A stretch of DNA of 64,000 nt from SAR86 cluster bacterium SAR86E (lineage in GTDB: Bacteria > Pseudomonadota > Gammaproteobacteria > Magnimaribacterales > D2472): NCBI GenBank assembly GCA_000307935.1, contig AMWX01000008.1, positions 124,001 through 188,000 of the forward strand, given 5' to 3'. Below, in pieces: positions 27,833 to 40,409 of the stretch. Made by a program: the position numbers and the translations under genes. Position 1 is the stretch's first letter. Each line of letters opens with the position of its first letter. The notes beneath the pieces were generated by a model. That model was not told the origin of the DNA. It ran no database searches and saw only the letters and a program-made list of their open reading frames with translations.

Positions 27833-29051
27833 TGGAGCAAAAGATACCGACTATGTTGTTGGTTTAGATATTGGCACCTCAAAGGTAGTGTGCATTATAG
27901 GAAAGTATGTTGACCAGCATTCTATCGAAGTTATTTCAATGGGTTCATACCCATCGAGTGGTCTCAAGAAAGGAGTTGTTGTAAATATAGATGCAACAAC
28001 AGATGCAATTCAAAAATCTATTGATCAGGCTCAGGCATCTTTTGAGGGAAAAATTAAAAATGTATATGTTGGTATTGCTGGCAATCATATACGAAGCTTA
28101 AACTCTCATGGGATAGTTGGCATTAAAGATAAAGAAGTAGAAGCAAGTGATATTGATAGAGTCATTGAGGCTGCTCAGGCAGTAGCAATTCCTTCAGATC
28201 AAAGAGTTTTACATGTTCTCCCTCAAGAGTATGTTATTGATAATCAAGATTCTATTCGAGAGCCTCTTGGTATGTCAGGAGTCAGATTAGAGTCTCATGT
28301 GCATCTCGTAACTTGCGCAAATAACGCTATTCAAAATATAGAAAAGTGCGTTAAAAGATGTGGAATTGGTGTAGACGGATTTGTTTTAGAGCAGCTTGCC
28401 AGCTCATACTCTGTTCTATCTGAAGATGAAAAAGAACTTGGTGTTTGTTTAGTTGATATCGGTGGTGGAACAACAGATATTGCTGTATTTAATTCTGGTT
28501 CAATATCATTTACTGGTGTTATACCAATTGCAGGAGATCAGGTTACCAGCGACATTGCTGTTGCTTTGAGAACCCCCACAGCTCAAGCTGAGGACATTAA
28601 GCAAAAGCATGGTTGTGCCGCGGCTGAATTAACTCATGATGGAGAAACTCTCGAAGTAATGAGAGTAGGTGGAAGGCCTCCAGAGGACTTATCTAGACGA
28701 TCATTAGCCGAAATTATTGAGCCAAGATATGTCGAACTTTTTGATCTTGTTAAAGCAGAGATCAAAAGAAATGGATTTGAAAACAAGATTCCTGCTGGGA
28801 TAGTACTTACAGGAGGGACTTCTAAAATGGAGGGAGCTGTTGCTTTGGCAGAATCTATTTTTCAAACAAGCGTAAGGTTAGGAATTCCAGAAAAGTTTAA
28901 TGGCATGGAGCCTGTTCTTAAAAACCCAATTTATGCAACAGCGCTTGGTTTGGTCGGTTTTGGTTTTGATCAGATTAAACAAGGTTATACATTAGAAAAT
29001 AATAAGAGCTTCTTTGATAAAGCATTTGGTTTCTTAAAAAATAATTATTGA
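27822..29051 (+). CDS. ftsA: Cell division protein FtsA
   Basis: VVGLDIGTSKVVCIIG, VDIGGGTTDIAVF, VLTGGTSKMEGAV. Confidence 0.97.
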   Translation: MANNGAKDTDYVVGLDIGTSKVVCIIGKYVDQHSIEVISMGSYPSSGLKKGVVVNIDATTDAIQKSIDQAQASFEGKIKNVYVGIAGNHIRSLNSHGIVGIKDKEVEASDIDRVIEAAQAVAIPSDQRVLHVLPQEYVIDNQDSIREPLGMSGVRLESHVHLVTCANNAIQNIEKCVKRCGIGVDGFVLEQLASSYSVLSEDEKELGVCLVDIGGGTTDIAVFNSGSISFTGVIPIAGDQVTSDIAVALRTPTAQAEDIKQKHGCAAAELTHDGETLEVMRVGGRPPEDLSRRSLAEIIEPRYVELFDLVKAEIKRNGFENKIPAGIVLTGGTSKMEGAVALAESIFQTSVRLGIPEKFNGMEPVLKNPIYATALGLVGFGFDQIKQGYTLENNKSFFDKAFGFLKNNY

Positions 29052-29130
29052 TTGCAGGACCTATTTGGAATAGAATTCAGGCTCCTTGGTTTTTTGGTAT
29101 TCAAAAAATCTTTTAACTCATAGGGAAAAC

Positions 29131-29574
29131 ATGAATAATTACGAATTAATATTAATACTTAATCCAGACCTATCAAATAAGTTTGACGAGTTTCAGACCA
29201 AGTTTGAAAAAACTCTTACTGATTTAAAATTTCAGATTGATAAGCTTGAGAATATAGGCAGAAGACAGCTTGCCTACAGTATTCTTAATCATAACAAAGG
29301 CCACTACGCGATTTTTCAGATTCAGGGACCATCTGATGCTGCATTAGAGCTAGAAACTAAATTAAAATATGATACTTCCGTTATACGACATTTATTACTA
29401 AAAGTTGAAAATCCATCCTTGGAAGATTCAATGTTACTGGTAGAGTCTAGAGAAACCAAAAAAACACCACAAGATGAAACTTCACAAGACAAACCAAAAA
29501 CTAAATTAGTAGAAAAAAATGAAAGCAGCGCCGATCAATCTGATATTAAAGCTGAAGCCAAGGAAGGTGAATAA
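29131..29574 (+). CDS. rpsF: 30S ribosomal protein S6 with charged C-terminal extension
   Basis: [15 protein letters not shown]...[29 protein letters not shown] 29131 preceded by TAGGGAAAAC. Confidence 0.95.
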   Translation: MNNYELILILNPDLSNKFDEFQTKFEKTLTDLKFQIDKLENIGRRQLAYSILNHNKGHYAIFQIQGPSDAALELETKLKYDTSVIRHLLLKVENPSLEDSMLLVESRETKKTPQDETSQDKPKTKLVEKNESSADQSDIKAEAKEGE

Positions 29575-29765
29575 TGAATGAGTCAAATAAAAAAAACTTT
29601 AATTACAAAAACGTTGATTTGCTCAAAAGATACATTACTGAGACTGGAAAAATCATACCCGCAAGAGTTTCAAATATTAGCGCAGCTGAGCAAAGAAAAT
29701 TAACAAAAGCAGTAAAAATTGCTCGATTCCTAGCATTACTTCCATATACAGATTCACATAGATAG
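29574..29765 (+). CDS. rpsR: 30S ribosomal protein S18
   Basis: [50 protein letters not shown]. Confidence 0.97.
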   Translation: MNESNKKNFNYKNVDLLKRYITETGKIIPARVSNISAAEQRKLTKAVKIARFLALLPYTDSHR

Positions 29766-29768
29766 ATT

Positions 29769-30215
29769 ATGAAAATTATACTTTTAGACAAAATTCAAAA
29801 ACTTGGTGAAATTGGTGACGTGGTTGAGGTTAGCTCAGGATACGCAAGGAATTTTCTTATTCCAAAAAAGAAGGCTATGTTTGCATCTGATGAAAATCTT
29901 AAATATGTAGAGAGCAAGAAAGCTGAACTTGCCGCCGCCTCAGCAGATGAAATGGCAAACGCACAAGGCAAAGCTGATCTTATTTCAGGGGCAAAGGTAG
30001 AAATCAAAGTTCAAGTTACAGAAGAGGGTGCCTTATATGGTTCAGTTGGTACAAGAGAAATCTCAGAAGCCTTCAGCGCAATAGATCATATAGTTGATAA
30101 AAGTGTCATCCAGTTACCTGATGGCGCGCTCAAAGAACTCGGGGACTACTCTATAACTTTGTTGTTTCACCCTGAAGTGTCATGTGTTGTTGAGGTATCT
30201 GTTCAGCCTGAGTAG
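29769..30215 (+). CDS. rplI: 50S ribosomal protein L9
   Basis: MKIILLDKIQKLGEIGDVVEVSSGYARNFLIPKKKA. Confidence 0.98.
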   Translation: MKIILLDKIQKLGEIGDVVEVSSGYARNFLIPKKKAMFASDENLKYVESKKAELAAASADEMANAQGKADLISGAKVEIKVQVTEEGALYGSVGTREISEAFSAIDHIVDKSVIQLPDGALKELGDYSITLLFHPEVSCVVEVSVQPE

Positions 30216-30251
30216 TTGTTATCTTAATAATATGATGTAAGAATCATATTT

Positions 30252-31622
30252 ATGTCCAGTAAATCCATAGAAAATACAGAGCAAGTCAGAGAACTTGAAA
30301 GAGCTATTCTGGGCGGATTAATGCTTGAAACAGAAAGATACGATGCGGTGAGTGAAATCATTGAATTCACAGACTTTGAGGGTCAAGATCACCAAAATAT
30401 TTTTCAATCAATGGGTGAGCTTGTTAATTCTAATAAACCCTTAGATCCTCTTACGGTTTCAGATAGATTGGATAGTAAAAACCTCTTAACAAGAGCAGGT
30501 GGTAAGAATTATTTAATTGATTTAGCTTCCACCAGTCCCTCCGCTGCAAATTTAGAAGCATATGCCGGCATGATTAGGCAAAAATCTATTTCAAGAAGGC
30601 TAATGAAAATTAACTCAGAGATTTCTGAGCTTATTATTAATCCCCAGGGTAAAGATGCAGCTGAATTGCTTGATGAGGCTGAAACAAAAATTTTTTCATT
30701 AAATGATGAAGCCAGTAGAACATCGACTAATATTCAGAAATTAGATGAATTAATTCCTCAATCAATCGAGAGGATGAATGAAATTGCAAAAAATGGATCA
30801 TCTCTACTTGGAGCCTCTACAGGATATAAAGATCTTGATAGCAAGTTGCAGGGACTGCAAAAAGGAGATTTGATCATTGTTGCTGCTAGGCCAAGCATGG
30901 GTAAAACAGCATTAAGCATGAATATTGTTGAGAACTTTGTTCTTAACAAAGAAATTTCTGGTGGCGTCTTGGTATTCAGCTTGGAAATGCCAGCTGAGTC
31001 ACTAACTACTAGATTATTAGCAAGCAACGCTAAGATTGATCAACAAAAAGTTAGATCTGCCTCCATGAATCAAGCTGATCTTAAAAAGTTTATGGAGTCA
31101 TCCTCTAAATTAAAAGACTTACCTCTTTATATTGATGATAGCTCTATGCTATCCCCCATGGAGCTTCGAGCAAGAGCTCGTCGAATTGCAAGACAAGAGC
31201 CTAACGGACTATCATTAATAGTTGTTGATTATCTTCAGTTAATGCAGTTACCTACCTCTCAAGAAAACAGAGTGAATCAAATTTCAGAAATTTCTCGATC
31301 TTTAAAAATGCTTGCAAAAGAACTCAATGTTCCTGTGATTGCATTGTCTCAGTTAAATCGTGCTGTTGAGCAAAGACCTAATAAACGTCCAATTATGGCT
31401 GATTTAAGAGATTCAGGTGCAATTGAGCAGGACGCAGATGTGATCTTATTTATATATAGAGATGAGGTATATAACGAAGATTCTGAAGAAGGAAACAAGG
31501 CTGAAATTATTATTGGCAAACAAAGAAATGGACCAATTGGAAAAGTAAATCTTACTTTCCTTAAAGAATTTACAAGGTTTGAGGACTTTGCTGTTGATAG
31601 CTATTACGACTCAATTCAATGA
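30252..31622 (+). CDS. dnaB: Replicative DNA helicase
   Basis: AARPSMGKTALSMNI, VVDYLQLMQ, GAIEQDADVILFIYRDE. Confidence 0.97.
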   Translation: MSSKSIENTEQVRELERAILGGLMLETERYDAVSEIIEFTDFEGQDHQNIFQSMGELVNSNKPLDPLTVSDRLDSKNLLTRAGGKNYLIDLASTSPSAANLEAYAGMIRQKSISRRLMKINSEISELIINPQGKDAAELLDEAETKIFSLNDEASRTSTNIQKLDELIPQSIERMNEIAKNGSSLLGASTGYKDLDSKLQGLQKGDLIIVAARPSMGKTALSMNIVENFVLNKEISGGVLVFSLEMPAESLTTRLLASNAKIDQQKVRSASMNQADLKKFMESSSKLKDLPLYIDDSSMLSPMELRARARRIARQEPNGLSLIVVDYLQLMQLPTSQENRVNQISEISRSLKMLAKELNVPVIALSQLNRAVEQRPNKRPIMADLRDSGAIEQDADVILFIYRDEVYNEDSEEGNKAEIIIGKQRNGPIGKVNLTFLKEFTRFEDFAVDSYYDSIQ

Positions 31623-32668
31623 TTGAACCAAATTCAGAGCTTGTAATTGATTACGAGCGCGTAAGAAATAATATCCAAATCATTAAAGGCAAGTTACCTT
31701 CTAACTGCAAAATCATGGGTGTTATTAAGAGCAATGCATATGGACATGATCTTCAGATGGCTACTGAGGCATTAGATGGTGCAATTGATGGATATGGTGT
31801 GGTTAGATTGGGAGAGGCTCTTAAGATACGAGAAACATCCTCAAAGCCAATCTTGACTATGCAAGGTGTATATTCGTCGGATGCCTATGATGCTCTAAAA
31901 CAAAATAATATATGGTCTGTTATTCATTCAATTTCTCAATTGCCATTAGCAAGGCAATACCAAGATGATTTACAGTTTTGGATTAAAGTAAATACTGGCA
32001 TGAATAGGTTGGGTGTTGGATTGGATGAGCTAGATCAGTTTGAGTCACTGTTAAATGATTCTAGCGTTTTGATGACGCATTTGGCTTGTGCAGATACGCC
32101 AGAAGATGAGTTAAACAATACTCAATTTAAGAATTTTGATTATGCATGGAATCAAATTGAAATAGACATCCAGAGAAGTGTATTGAATTCTGCAGGAGTC
32201 TTTAATTTTCCAGATAAGGCATACGACTGGGTTAGACCAGGCATTGCCATGTACGGAGGGATTGACTTCTCCGGTTTAAAAACTGCCATGACATTTAGAA
32301 GCCAAATTATCTCTATTCAATCTTTGCCTAAAAATGAAAGACTTGGATATGGTGGAAGGGTAAAGACAGAACAACCTTCTAAGATTGCTATTGTTTATTG
32401 TGGTTATGCTGATGGTTTTCCTCAAACAGCAATAGATGGAACGTCCGTGTTAGTGAATAGCCATCGCTCTCACATACTTGGAAGGGTAAGCATGGATCTA
32501 ATTTCAATTGATGTTACAGAAATTCCTGATTGTAAAATTGGAGACTGGTGTGAATTATGGTCTCCTGAATTATCTATCCTAGAAAATACAAAAATGAATC
32601 GTTTGCTTTCTTATGAACTTATGACCAAAATGAGTCAAAGAGTAAAACGACACTATTTAAATATATGA
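31619..32668 (+). CDS. alr: Alanine racemase
   Basis: MGVIKSNAYGHD PLP-lysine motif; FWIKVNTGMNRLG. Confidence 0.96.
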   Translation: MIEPNSELVIDYERVRNNIQIIKGKLPSNCKIMGVIKSNAYGHDLQMATEALDGAIDGYGVVRLGEALKIRETSSKPILTMQGVYSSDAYDALKQNNIWSVIHSISQLPLARQYQDDLQFWIKVNTGMNRLGVGLDELDQFESLLNDSSVLMTHLACADTPEDELNNTQFKNFDYAWNQIEIDIQRSVLNSAGVFNFPDKAYDWVRPGIAMYGGIDFSGLKTAMTFRSQIISIQSLPKNERLGYGGRVKTEQPSKIAIVYCGYADGFPQTAIDGTSVLVNSHRSHILGRVSMDLISIDVTEIPDCKIGDWCELWSPELSILENTKMNRLLSYELMTKMSQRVKRHYLNI

Positions 32669-33744
32669 AAATTGATTATTTAAAAAACAATCCTAGAGAA
32701 ATTCAACTTGAGGAGGATCTCCCTCCATACATGACCGAAGGTGTCGCTAATGACATTGCAGAAATCTTTAGCACTCCTTTGTCTGGGGCATATAACTGGG
32801 ATTACACCGTTCAGGATAATAGGATTAAAAAACTTTATGAATTAGGCAAGGAGCTTAACTGGAATGTTGAAGTTGATATTGATTGGTCCAGACCATTTGA
32901 GCCAATGACTGAGCCAGCTCCAATATTTTGGGATGATTATGCTCCCTATCAAAAACTTTCTGATGATAAAAAAATAGAATTTTTAAATCATCGAATTGCT
33001 TGGAGTCAAAGTCAATTTCTTCACGGAGAGCAAGGAGCTCTTCTGGTTGCATCTCAACTAACCTCATGTGCTCCAACTTATAATGCAAAGCTTTATGCAG
33101 CATCCCAGACATTTGATGAGGCTAGACATGTAGAAGCTTTTAATAAGTATATTCAAACAAGAATAAAGCTTATGTACCCAATCGGAAATGCTTTGAAATC
33201 AATTCTAGATAAAATACTTACAGATCCAAGATGGGATCTCAAGTTTATTGGCATGCAGATTATTATTGAGGGATTGGCACTAGCTGCTTTTCAAACCTCT
33301 AGAGAGCTAACCAAGGATCCGGTATTACGAGATATGCTTGGTTTAATCATTCGGGACGAAGCTAGGCATGTTACTTTTGGAATAAATTATTTAGAAGAAT
33401 TTGTTGAAACTTTATCTGAAGATGAAAAAGAAGACCGAGCTCAATTTGCATACGAGGCATGCTGGTTAAGTAGAGAGAGACTTGTTTCAATGGATGTTTT
33501 TGAGCATTTTGGCTGGAATGCTGAAGATGCAAGACAATTTCAATTAAACTCTGACATCACTAAACATTTTCAAAAACTTCTTTTTCAAAGAGTTATGCCG
33601 AACTTAAGAAGAATTGGTCTTCTGAGAGACTCGGTAAAAGGTAAATTTGAAGATTTAGGAATCTTGGAATATGCCGAAGCCAAAAGTGATGCTGATATAG
33701 ATTGGGCTGATTTATCAAGACCACTATTTGAAGAATCTGCTTAA
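32665..33744 (+). CDS. Ferritin-like diiron protein, RNR-R2-like fold, function unknown
   Basis: Two EARH (ExxH) motifs: FDEARHVEAF and RDEARHVTFG, with partner Glu in HGEQGALL and IIIEGLALAAF; overlaps alr stop by 4 bp. Confidence 0.8.
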   Translation: MKIDYLKNNPREIQLEEDLPPYMTEGVANDIAEIFSTPLSGAYNWDYTVQDNRIKKLYELGKELNWNVEVDIDWSRPFEPMTEPAPIFWDDYAPYQKLSDDKKIEFLNHRIAWSQSQFLHGEQGALLVASQLTSCAPTYNAKLYAASQTFDEARHVEAFNKYIQTRIKLMYPIGNALKSILDKILTDPRWDLKFIGMQIIIEGLALAAFQTSRELTKDPVLRDMLGLIIRDEARHVTFGINYLEEFVETLSEDEKEDRAQFAYEACWLSRERLVSMDVFEHFGWNAEDARQFQLNSDITKHFQKLLFQRVMPNLRRIGLLRDSVKGKFEDLGILEYAEAKSDADIDWADLSRPLFEESA

Positions 33745-33798
33745 CTTAGTTTTTATTAGGACTAGAATCTGATATTCTGTATTCCCATCATAACTTAA

Positions 33799-35439
<1,641 letters not shown>

Positions 35440-35443
35440 AAAA

Positions 35444-36277
35444 ATGAAAACTTTAAAATTAGAAAACTTTTTGATTGGAAATCATGAGCCTATGACGCTA
35501 ATGGGCGGTGTTAATGTTCTAGAGTCTGAATCAGTTGTAATGGCCGTTGCAGAAAAGTTTGCAGAAACAACATCAAGTTTAAATATTAATTGGATTTTTA
35601 AGGGATCTTTTGATAAAGCAAATCGAAGCTCTATTTCGTCGTTCAGAGGCCCCGGCCTTGATGAGGGTTTAAAAATGCTTGAAAAAGTTAAATCAGAATT
35701 TAATGCTCCTGTCATAACTGATATTCATGAGCCATCTCAAGCAGATCCAGTTTCAAAAGTTTGTGATGTAATTCAGATTCCAGCGTTTTTGTGCAGACAA
35801 ACTGATTTGGTTGTTGCGGCAGCTAAAACAAAAAAAATAATTCAGTTTAAAAAGCCTCAATTTCTTTCTGCTCCAGAGATGAAAAATGTAATAGAGAAGT
35901 GTCATCAGGCTGGAAATGAAAATGTAACTCTATGCGAAAGAGGCAACTCTTTTGGCTATAACAATTTAGTGGTTGATATGCTGAATTTCCAAATTATGAA
36001 GGATCTTGGCGTGCCGGTAATATTTGATGCAACTCATTCCCTTCAACTTCCGGGCGGTCTGGGTAATGCTGCTGGAGGTCGAAGAGAATATTTACTTCCT
36101 CTTGCCAAAGCAGGTCTAAGTCAAGGTATAGCAGGTTTATTTATAGAGGCTCATCCCGATCCTGATTTAGCAAAATGTGATGGTCCCTGCGCAATTTCTT
36201 GTGATGAAATACCTCAAGTGCTCGCTGAACTTTCCTCATTAGATCAATTTATGAAAAATCAAAATAGTGATAATTGA
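35444..36277 (+). CDS. kdsA: KDO-8-phosphate synthase
   Basis: [43 protein letters not shown]. Confidence 0.97.
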   Translation: MKTLKLENFLIGNHEPMTLMGGVNVLESESVVMAVAEKFAETTSSLNINWIFKGSFDKANRSSISSFRGPGLDEGLKMLEKVKSEFNAPVITDIHEPSQADPVSKVCDVIQIPAFLCRQTDLVVAAAKTKKIIQFKKPQFLSAPEMKNVIEKCHQAGNENVTLCERGNSFGYNNLVVDMLNFQIMKDLGVPVIFDATHSLQLPGGLGNAAGGRREYLLPLAKAGLSQGIAGLFIEAHPDPDLAKCDGPCAISCDEIPQVLAELSSLDQFMKNQNSDN

Positions 36278-37566
36278 TGCCAATTATTCAATTCATTAAG
36301 CCTATTCAAGTTATCGATTCTCGAGGCACACCAACTGTTTCATGTAAGGTGATTCTTGAGAATGGAATTACTGCTACCTCAATGGTTCCTAGTGGAGCTT
36401 CAACAGGTTCAAGGGAGGCGTTGGAGCTTAGAGATGGCGATAAAGCTTTTATGGGAAAGGGAGTAAAACAGGCAATTGAAAATATTGAAACAATTATTGC
36501 TCCTGCATTAGTTGGTATGGATGTAAGAAAGCAAGCAGAGATTGATAATCAAATGCTGAGCCTTGATGGAACATCTTCCAAATCAATGCTCGGTGCAAAT
36601 GCTATTCTCGGAGTTTCTTTGGCCGTTCTAGAGGCTGGATCAAAGGCCTCAGAAAAACCTTTATATCAATATATCAATCAAGTCTTCAATGAAATAAATG
36701 GTAATAAGCCAAAAATGCAGATGCCAGTTCCAATGCTCAATATTATTAATGGTGGAGAGCACGCAAATAATAATATTGATATTCAAGAATTTATGATTAT
36801 GCCTGTTGGAGCAAAGAATTTTTCTCAGGCTATGCAATGGGCCACTGAAATATATGCCATATTAAAAAAATCCTTGCATGATAGAGGTCTTAGTACTAGC
36901 GTGGGTGACGAAGGAGGCTTTGCACCAAACCTTCAATCGAATGAAGAGGCTATAGAGCTTATCATTGATGCCATTAGAAAAAATGATCTTGTCGAAGGAA
37001 AAGATGTTGGGATTGCATTAGATTGTGCTGCATCAGAGTTTTATAAAAATGGTATGTATTATCTTGCAGGCGAATCCAAGCAACTAAGTCCAAAAAATTT
37101 TACTACTTACCTCCAAGAGCTAGCTAATAAATACCCTATTTTGTCTATCGAAGATGGAATGGATGAGAGCGATTTCGATGGCTGGAAAAATCTTACTAGC
37201 GTTTTGGGAGATAAGTGCCAACTAGTAGGCGATGATTTATTTGTTACGAATGTTAAAGAGCTTCAAAGAGGCATTGATGAGTCACTTGCAAATGCAATTC
37301 TCATTAAATTTAATCAAATTGGGACAATTACTGAAACCCTGAAAACTATTCATCTTGGTAATATGAATGGATTCAATTCAATTATTTCTCATCGCTCAGG
37401 TGAAACAGAGGATAGCATCATAGCAGACCTTTGCGTCGGCCTTGGTACTGGTCAAATCAAAACAGGCGCCCCTTGCAGATCAGATAGAGTAGCAAAATAC
37501 AATAGATTACTATGGATTGAAGCTGATCAACCCAATCTTTCTTTTGCTAAAAATGTCATTGGTTAA
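36277..37566 (+). CDS. eno: Enolase
   Basis: [40 protein letters not shown] at 36277 preferred over the track's TTG at 36274. Confidence 0.98.
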   Translation: MPIIQFIKPIQVIDSRGTPTVSCKVILENGITATSMVPSGASTGSREALELRDGDKAFMGKGVKQAIENIETIIAPALVGMDVRKQAEIDNQMLSLDGTSSKSMLGANAILGVSLAVLEAGSKASEKPLYQYINQVFNEINGNKPKMQMPVPMLNIINGGEHANNNIDIQEFMIMPVGAKNFSQAMQWATEIYAILKKSLHDRGLSTSVGDEGGFAPNLQSNEEAIELIIDAIRKNDLVEGKDVGIALDCAASEFYKNGMYYLAGESKQLSPKNFTTYLQELANKYPILSIEDGMDESDFDGWKNLTSVLGDKCQLVGDDLFVTNVKELQRGIDESLANAILIKFNQIGTITETLKTIHLGNMNGFNSIISHRSGETEDSIIADLCVGLGTGQIKTGAPCRSDRVAKYNRLLWIEADQPNLSFAKNVIG

Positions 37567-37855
37567 ATCTTTAAATATAGTTATTATTTTTTTGATCGGT
37601 CTTGTTCTTTATAGCCTCTTTTTTGGGGTTGATAATAAGTTGAGTTTTGAAAACCTTCAAAATGAAAATCAAAAAATACTTAAAGAAAATGAAATGCTTA
37701 CTCAAGAAAATAATACCTTAGAATCAAGCATCAAGAGCAGACAAAAAAATGACGCCCATGCTGAAAAATTTGCAAGAGAAGAGCTTAATTTGATATATAA
37801 AGATGAGCAGTTTTTGAGCTTCAAGGAAATCAATCCTAATGAACCTAAAAAATAA
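37553..37855 (+). CDS. ftsB: Septum formation initiator FtsB
   Basis: Short single-TM coiled-coil protein between eno and ispD; likely start MSLVKSLN at 37553. Confidence 0.85.
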   Translation: MSLVKSLNIVIIFLIGLVLYSLFFGVDNKLSFENLQNENQKILKENEMLTQENNTLESSIKSRQKNDAHAEKFAREELNLIYKDEQFLSFKEINPNEPKK

Positions 37856-38993
37856 TATTGCAGTAATCATTCCTGCTGCAGGAAGCAGCAGCCGCTTCGA
37901 TGGAAAGCTACCAAAGCAATTTTTAAATATTGGACATGAAACAGTTCTGGAAAAAACTGTAAACTTATTTCTTGGCATCACAAGCGTTAAAAAAATATTT
38001 GTAGCAATCAATCCTGCCGAAAAAATTATTCAATCACAGTCTTTTTATGACCACTCTAGAATAAATATTGTTGAGGGTGGCAATTCGAGAAGCCAATCTG
38101 TGCTGAATGCACTGGATGAAATTGATGATGATATTTCAATCGTAGCAATTCACGATGCTGCAAGACCTTGGCTGCGTAAAGATCATTTTAATGATCTTTT
38201 ATCAGAATTTATTAATGATCAAAATATTCATGGAGTTTATCCAGTCATTCCAATCTCAGACTCACTGAGAATGAATAGCAAATCAGGCCCAATACCTGTT
38301 CAAAGAGAGGATTTTCTTGGGGTACAAACACCTCAAATTTTTTATATTGATAATTTAAAAAAAGCATTTAAACAAGCAAATAAGAAAGATCTAAATTTTA
38401 GCGACGAATCGCAACTCATGGAGTATGCAGGCTTCAAGATATCTTCAATACCCGGTGATACATCAAATTCTAAAATCACATATAAAGATGATCTACCAGA
38501 TAATCATCAACAAGATAGTCGAGTGGGTCGCGGTGTAGATTTTCATAAATTTGAATCTGGCAATGGAATCATCTTGGGAAATGTTCATATAGAATGCGAC
38601 AAAAAGATAGTAGCCCACTCAGATGGCGATATTGTGCTGCATGCAATTGCGGATGCTTTGCTAGGAGCAGCAGGTTTGCGGGATATTGGTTATTATTTTC
38701 CTGACAATGATCCCAAAAATAAAAATATAAGCAGTCTCAAAATACTTCAAAAATGCATAGACCTTTTAAATAAGGAGTCTTTGGAGCCTAGCAATATTGA
38801 TTTTGTTATCGTTTGTGAGGAGCCTAAAATTGGACCTTATGTTAACTATATCAAACAATCCCTCTCTTCAATCTTAAACATCCAAGAAAATCATATTGGA
38901 GTTAAAGCAACTACAACAGAGAAGATGGGAATAATTGGAGATGGGAATGGTATTGCAGTATTTGCAATAGCATCTTTAAGGAAGGGCTCATGA
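37839..38993 (+). CDS. ispDF: Bifunctional IspD-IspF (MEP cytidylyltransferase / MECDP synthase fusion)
   Basis: IspD: VIIPAAGSSSRFDGKLPKQFL, IHDAARPWL; IspF: GVDFHKF, AHSDGDIVLHAIADALLGAAGLRDIG, ATTTEKMG in one uninterrupted ORF. Confidence 0.96.
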   Translation: MNLKNNIAVIIPAAGSSSRFDGKLPKQFLNIGHETVLEKTVNLFLGITSVKKIFVAINPAEKIIQSQSFYDHSRINIVEGGNSRSQSVLNALDEIDDDISIVAIHDAARPWLRKDHFNDLLSEFINDQNIHGVYPVIPISDSLRMNSKSGPIPVQREDFLGVQTPQIFYIDNLKKAFKQANKKDLNFSDESQLMEYAGFKISSIPGDTSNSKITYKDDLPDNHQQDSRVGRGVDFHKFESGNGIILGNVHIECDKKIVAHSDGDIVLHAIADALLGAAGLRDIGYYFPDNDPKNKNISSLKILQKCIDLLNKESLEPSNIDFVIVCEEPKIGPYVNYIKQSLSSILNIQENHIGVKATTTEKMGIIGDGNGIAVFAIASLRKGS

Positions 38994-39739
38994 ATATTCT
39001 TTTAACAAATGATGATGGTTATAAGGCTTCAGGTATTAATGCATTATTTAAATCTTTAAGTTTGGAGCATAATGTTTATTTAATTGCACCAAAAGAAAAC
39101 TGTAGTGGCATGAGTGCAGCTATAAGCCTGCGCAAGGAAATAGAGGTTAAAGAAATCTCTAAAAATATTTTTTCAGTATCTGGCACTCCAGCAGATTGTT
39201 CTTATCTAGGATTGCTTTCAGTAATACCTAACTCAATTGAAATGATTGTTTCTGGTATAAATTTAGGTGCGAATTTAGGAGAAGATATTTTTTATTCTGG
39301 TACTGTGGGCGCTGCAATTGCAGGACGAAGGCTTGATTATGTTCCTGTGGCTTTCTCAGTTTCAGCTTACTCTCCAGAAAATCTTCAATTTATTTCGGAA
39401 ACTGCATCCATTATTACAAATCAGGTTGCGAAACTTCCTTCTGATAAAAACTTACTTGTAAATGTAAATTTTCCTGATCTGCCGTCTTCTAAAGTCAAAG
39501 GAACGCGCATCACTTCACTTGGTAAAAGAGGTACTCCCGATATACCTGATCTTACTAGGGTGCAAGATGCTTCTAAATTCTATAGTTTTGGTCCCTCAGG
39601 AAAGTTGTTGCCTGATCAGTTGGGCACAGATATTCAAGCGATTGAAGAAAATTATATTTCAATATCAATACTTGATTACAACCTAACATCTGAAGAAATG
39701 AATTGGGATTTTTATAAGGAAATTTTTAACTGTGAATAG
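38990..39739 (+). CDS. surE: 5'/3'-nucleotidase SurE
   Basis: MNILLTNDDGYKASGINAL, SGINLGANLGEDIFYSGTVGAA. Confidence 0.97.
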   Translation: MNILLTNDDGYKASGINALFKSLSLEHNVYLIAPKENCSGMSAAISLRKEIEVKEISKNIFSVSGTPADCSYLGLLSVIPNSIEMIVSGINLGANLGEDIFYSGTVGAAIAGRRLDYVPVAFSVSAYSPENLQFISETASIITNQVAKLPSDKNLLVNVNFPDLPSSKVKGTRITSLGKRGTPDIPDLTRVQDASKFYSFGPSGKLLPDQLGTDIQAIEENYISISILDYNLTSEEMNWDFYKEIFNCE

Positions 39740-40409
39740 TTCGGGTTTTACTTTTACACGTGTCAAGGATCAAATGATTCAGCAATTGCTTGAGATGGAC
39801 ATCAAAGATTTTCGTGTTCTTGATGCATTAAGCCAAGTCCCTAGACACATTTTTTTAGACGAAGCGCTGTGGAGTAGAGCCTATGAAAATAGAGCATTAA
39901 CAATTGGCTACAAACAAACAATTTCTCAACCTTATATAGTTGCTCGAATGACCGAACATTTAGTTTCACACACATCCAAAAGGGGCAAAGTGCTCAAAAA
40001 TGTTCTCGAGATAGGTTCTGGCTGCGGCTACCAATCTGCTGTTTTATCTTATTTTGCAAAAGATGTTTTTGCAGTTGAAAGAATCAAGCCTCTAGTTACA
40101 AAGTCTAGAGAAAATCTTAGCAAGCTAAAAATTAGAAATGTTATTTTTAAGCACGCAGATGGATTTAATGGATGGGAAGAAGATCTTAAATTTGATGGGA
40201 TTATTTGTGCAGCTGCACCCAGAGCATATCCTGAAGAATTACTTGAACTATTAGAGATAGGGGGGAAACTTGTTATTCCAGTTGGGAATGAGGGCCAGCA
40301 AAAACTTTTTGTTGTTACAAAAAAAAGTAACACTGAAAATGAGGAGATCATTCATGAAGAAGTTGCATTTGTGCCCATGTTGCCAGGCATTTCAAATGGT
40401 GAGGTATGA
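39732..40409 (+). CDS. pcm: Protein-L-isoaspartate O-methyltransferase
   Basis: VPRHIFLDEALWSRAYEN, TISQPYIVARMTEHL, LEIGSGCGYQSAVLS. Confidence 0.97.
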   Translation: MNSSGFTFTRVKDQMIQQLLEMDIKDFRVLDALSQVPRHIFLDEALWSRAYENRALTIGYKQTISQPYIVARMTEHLVSHTSKRGKVLKNVLEIGSGCGYQSAVLSYFAKDVFAVERIKPLVTKSRENLSKLKIRNVIFKHADGFNGWEEDLKFDGIICAAAPRAYPEELLELLEIGGKLVIPVGNEGQQKLFVVTKKSNTENEEIIHEEVAFVPMLPGISNGEV

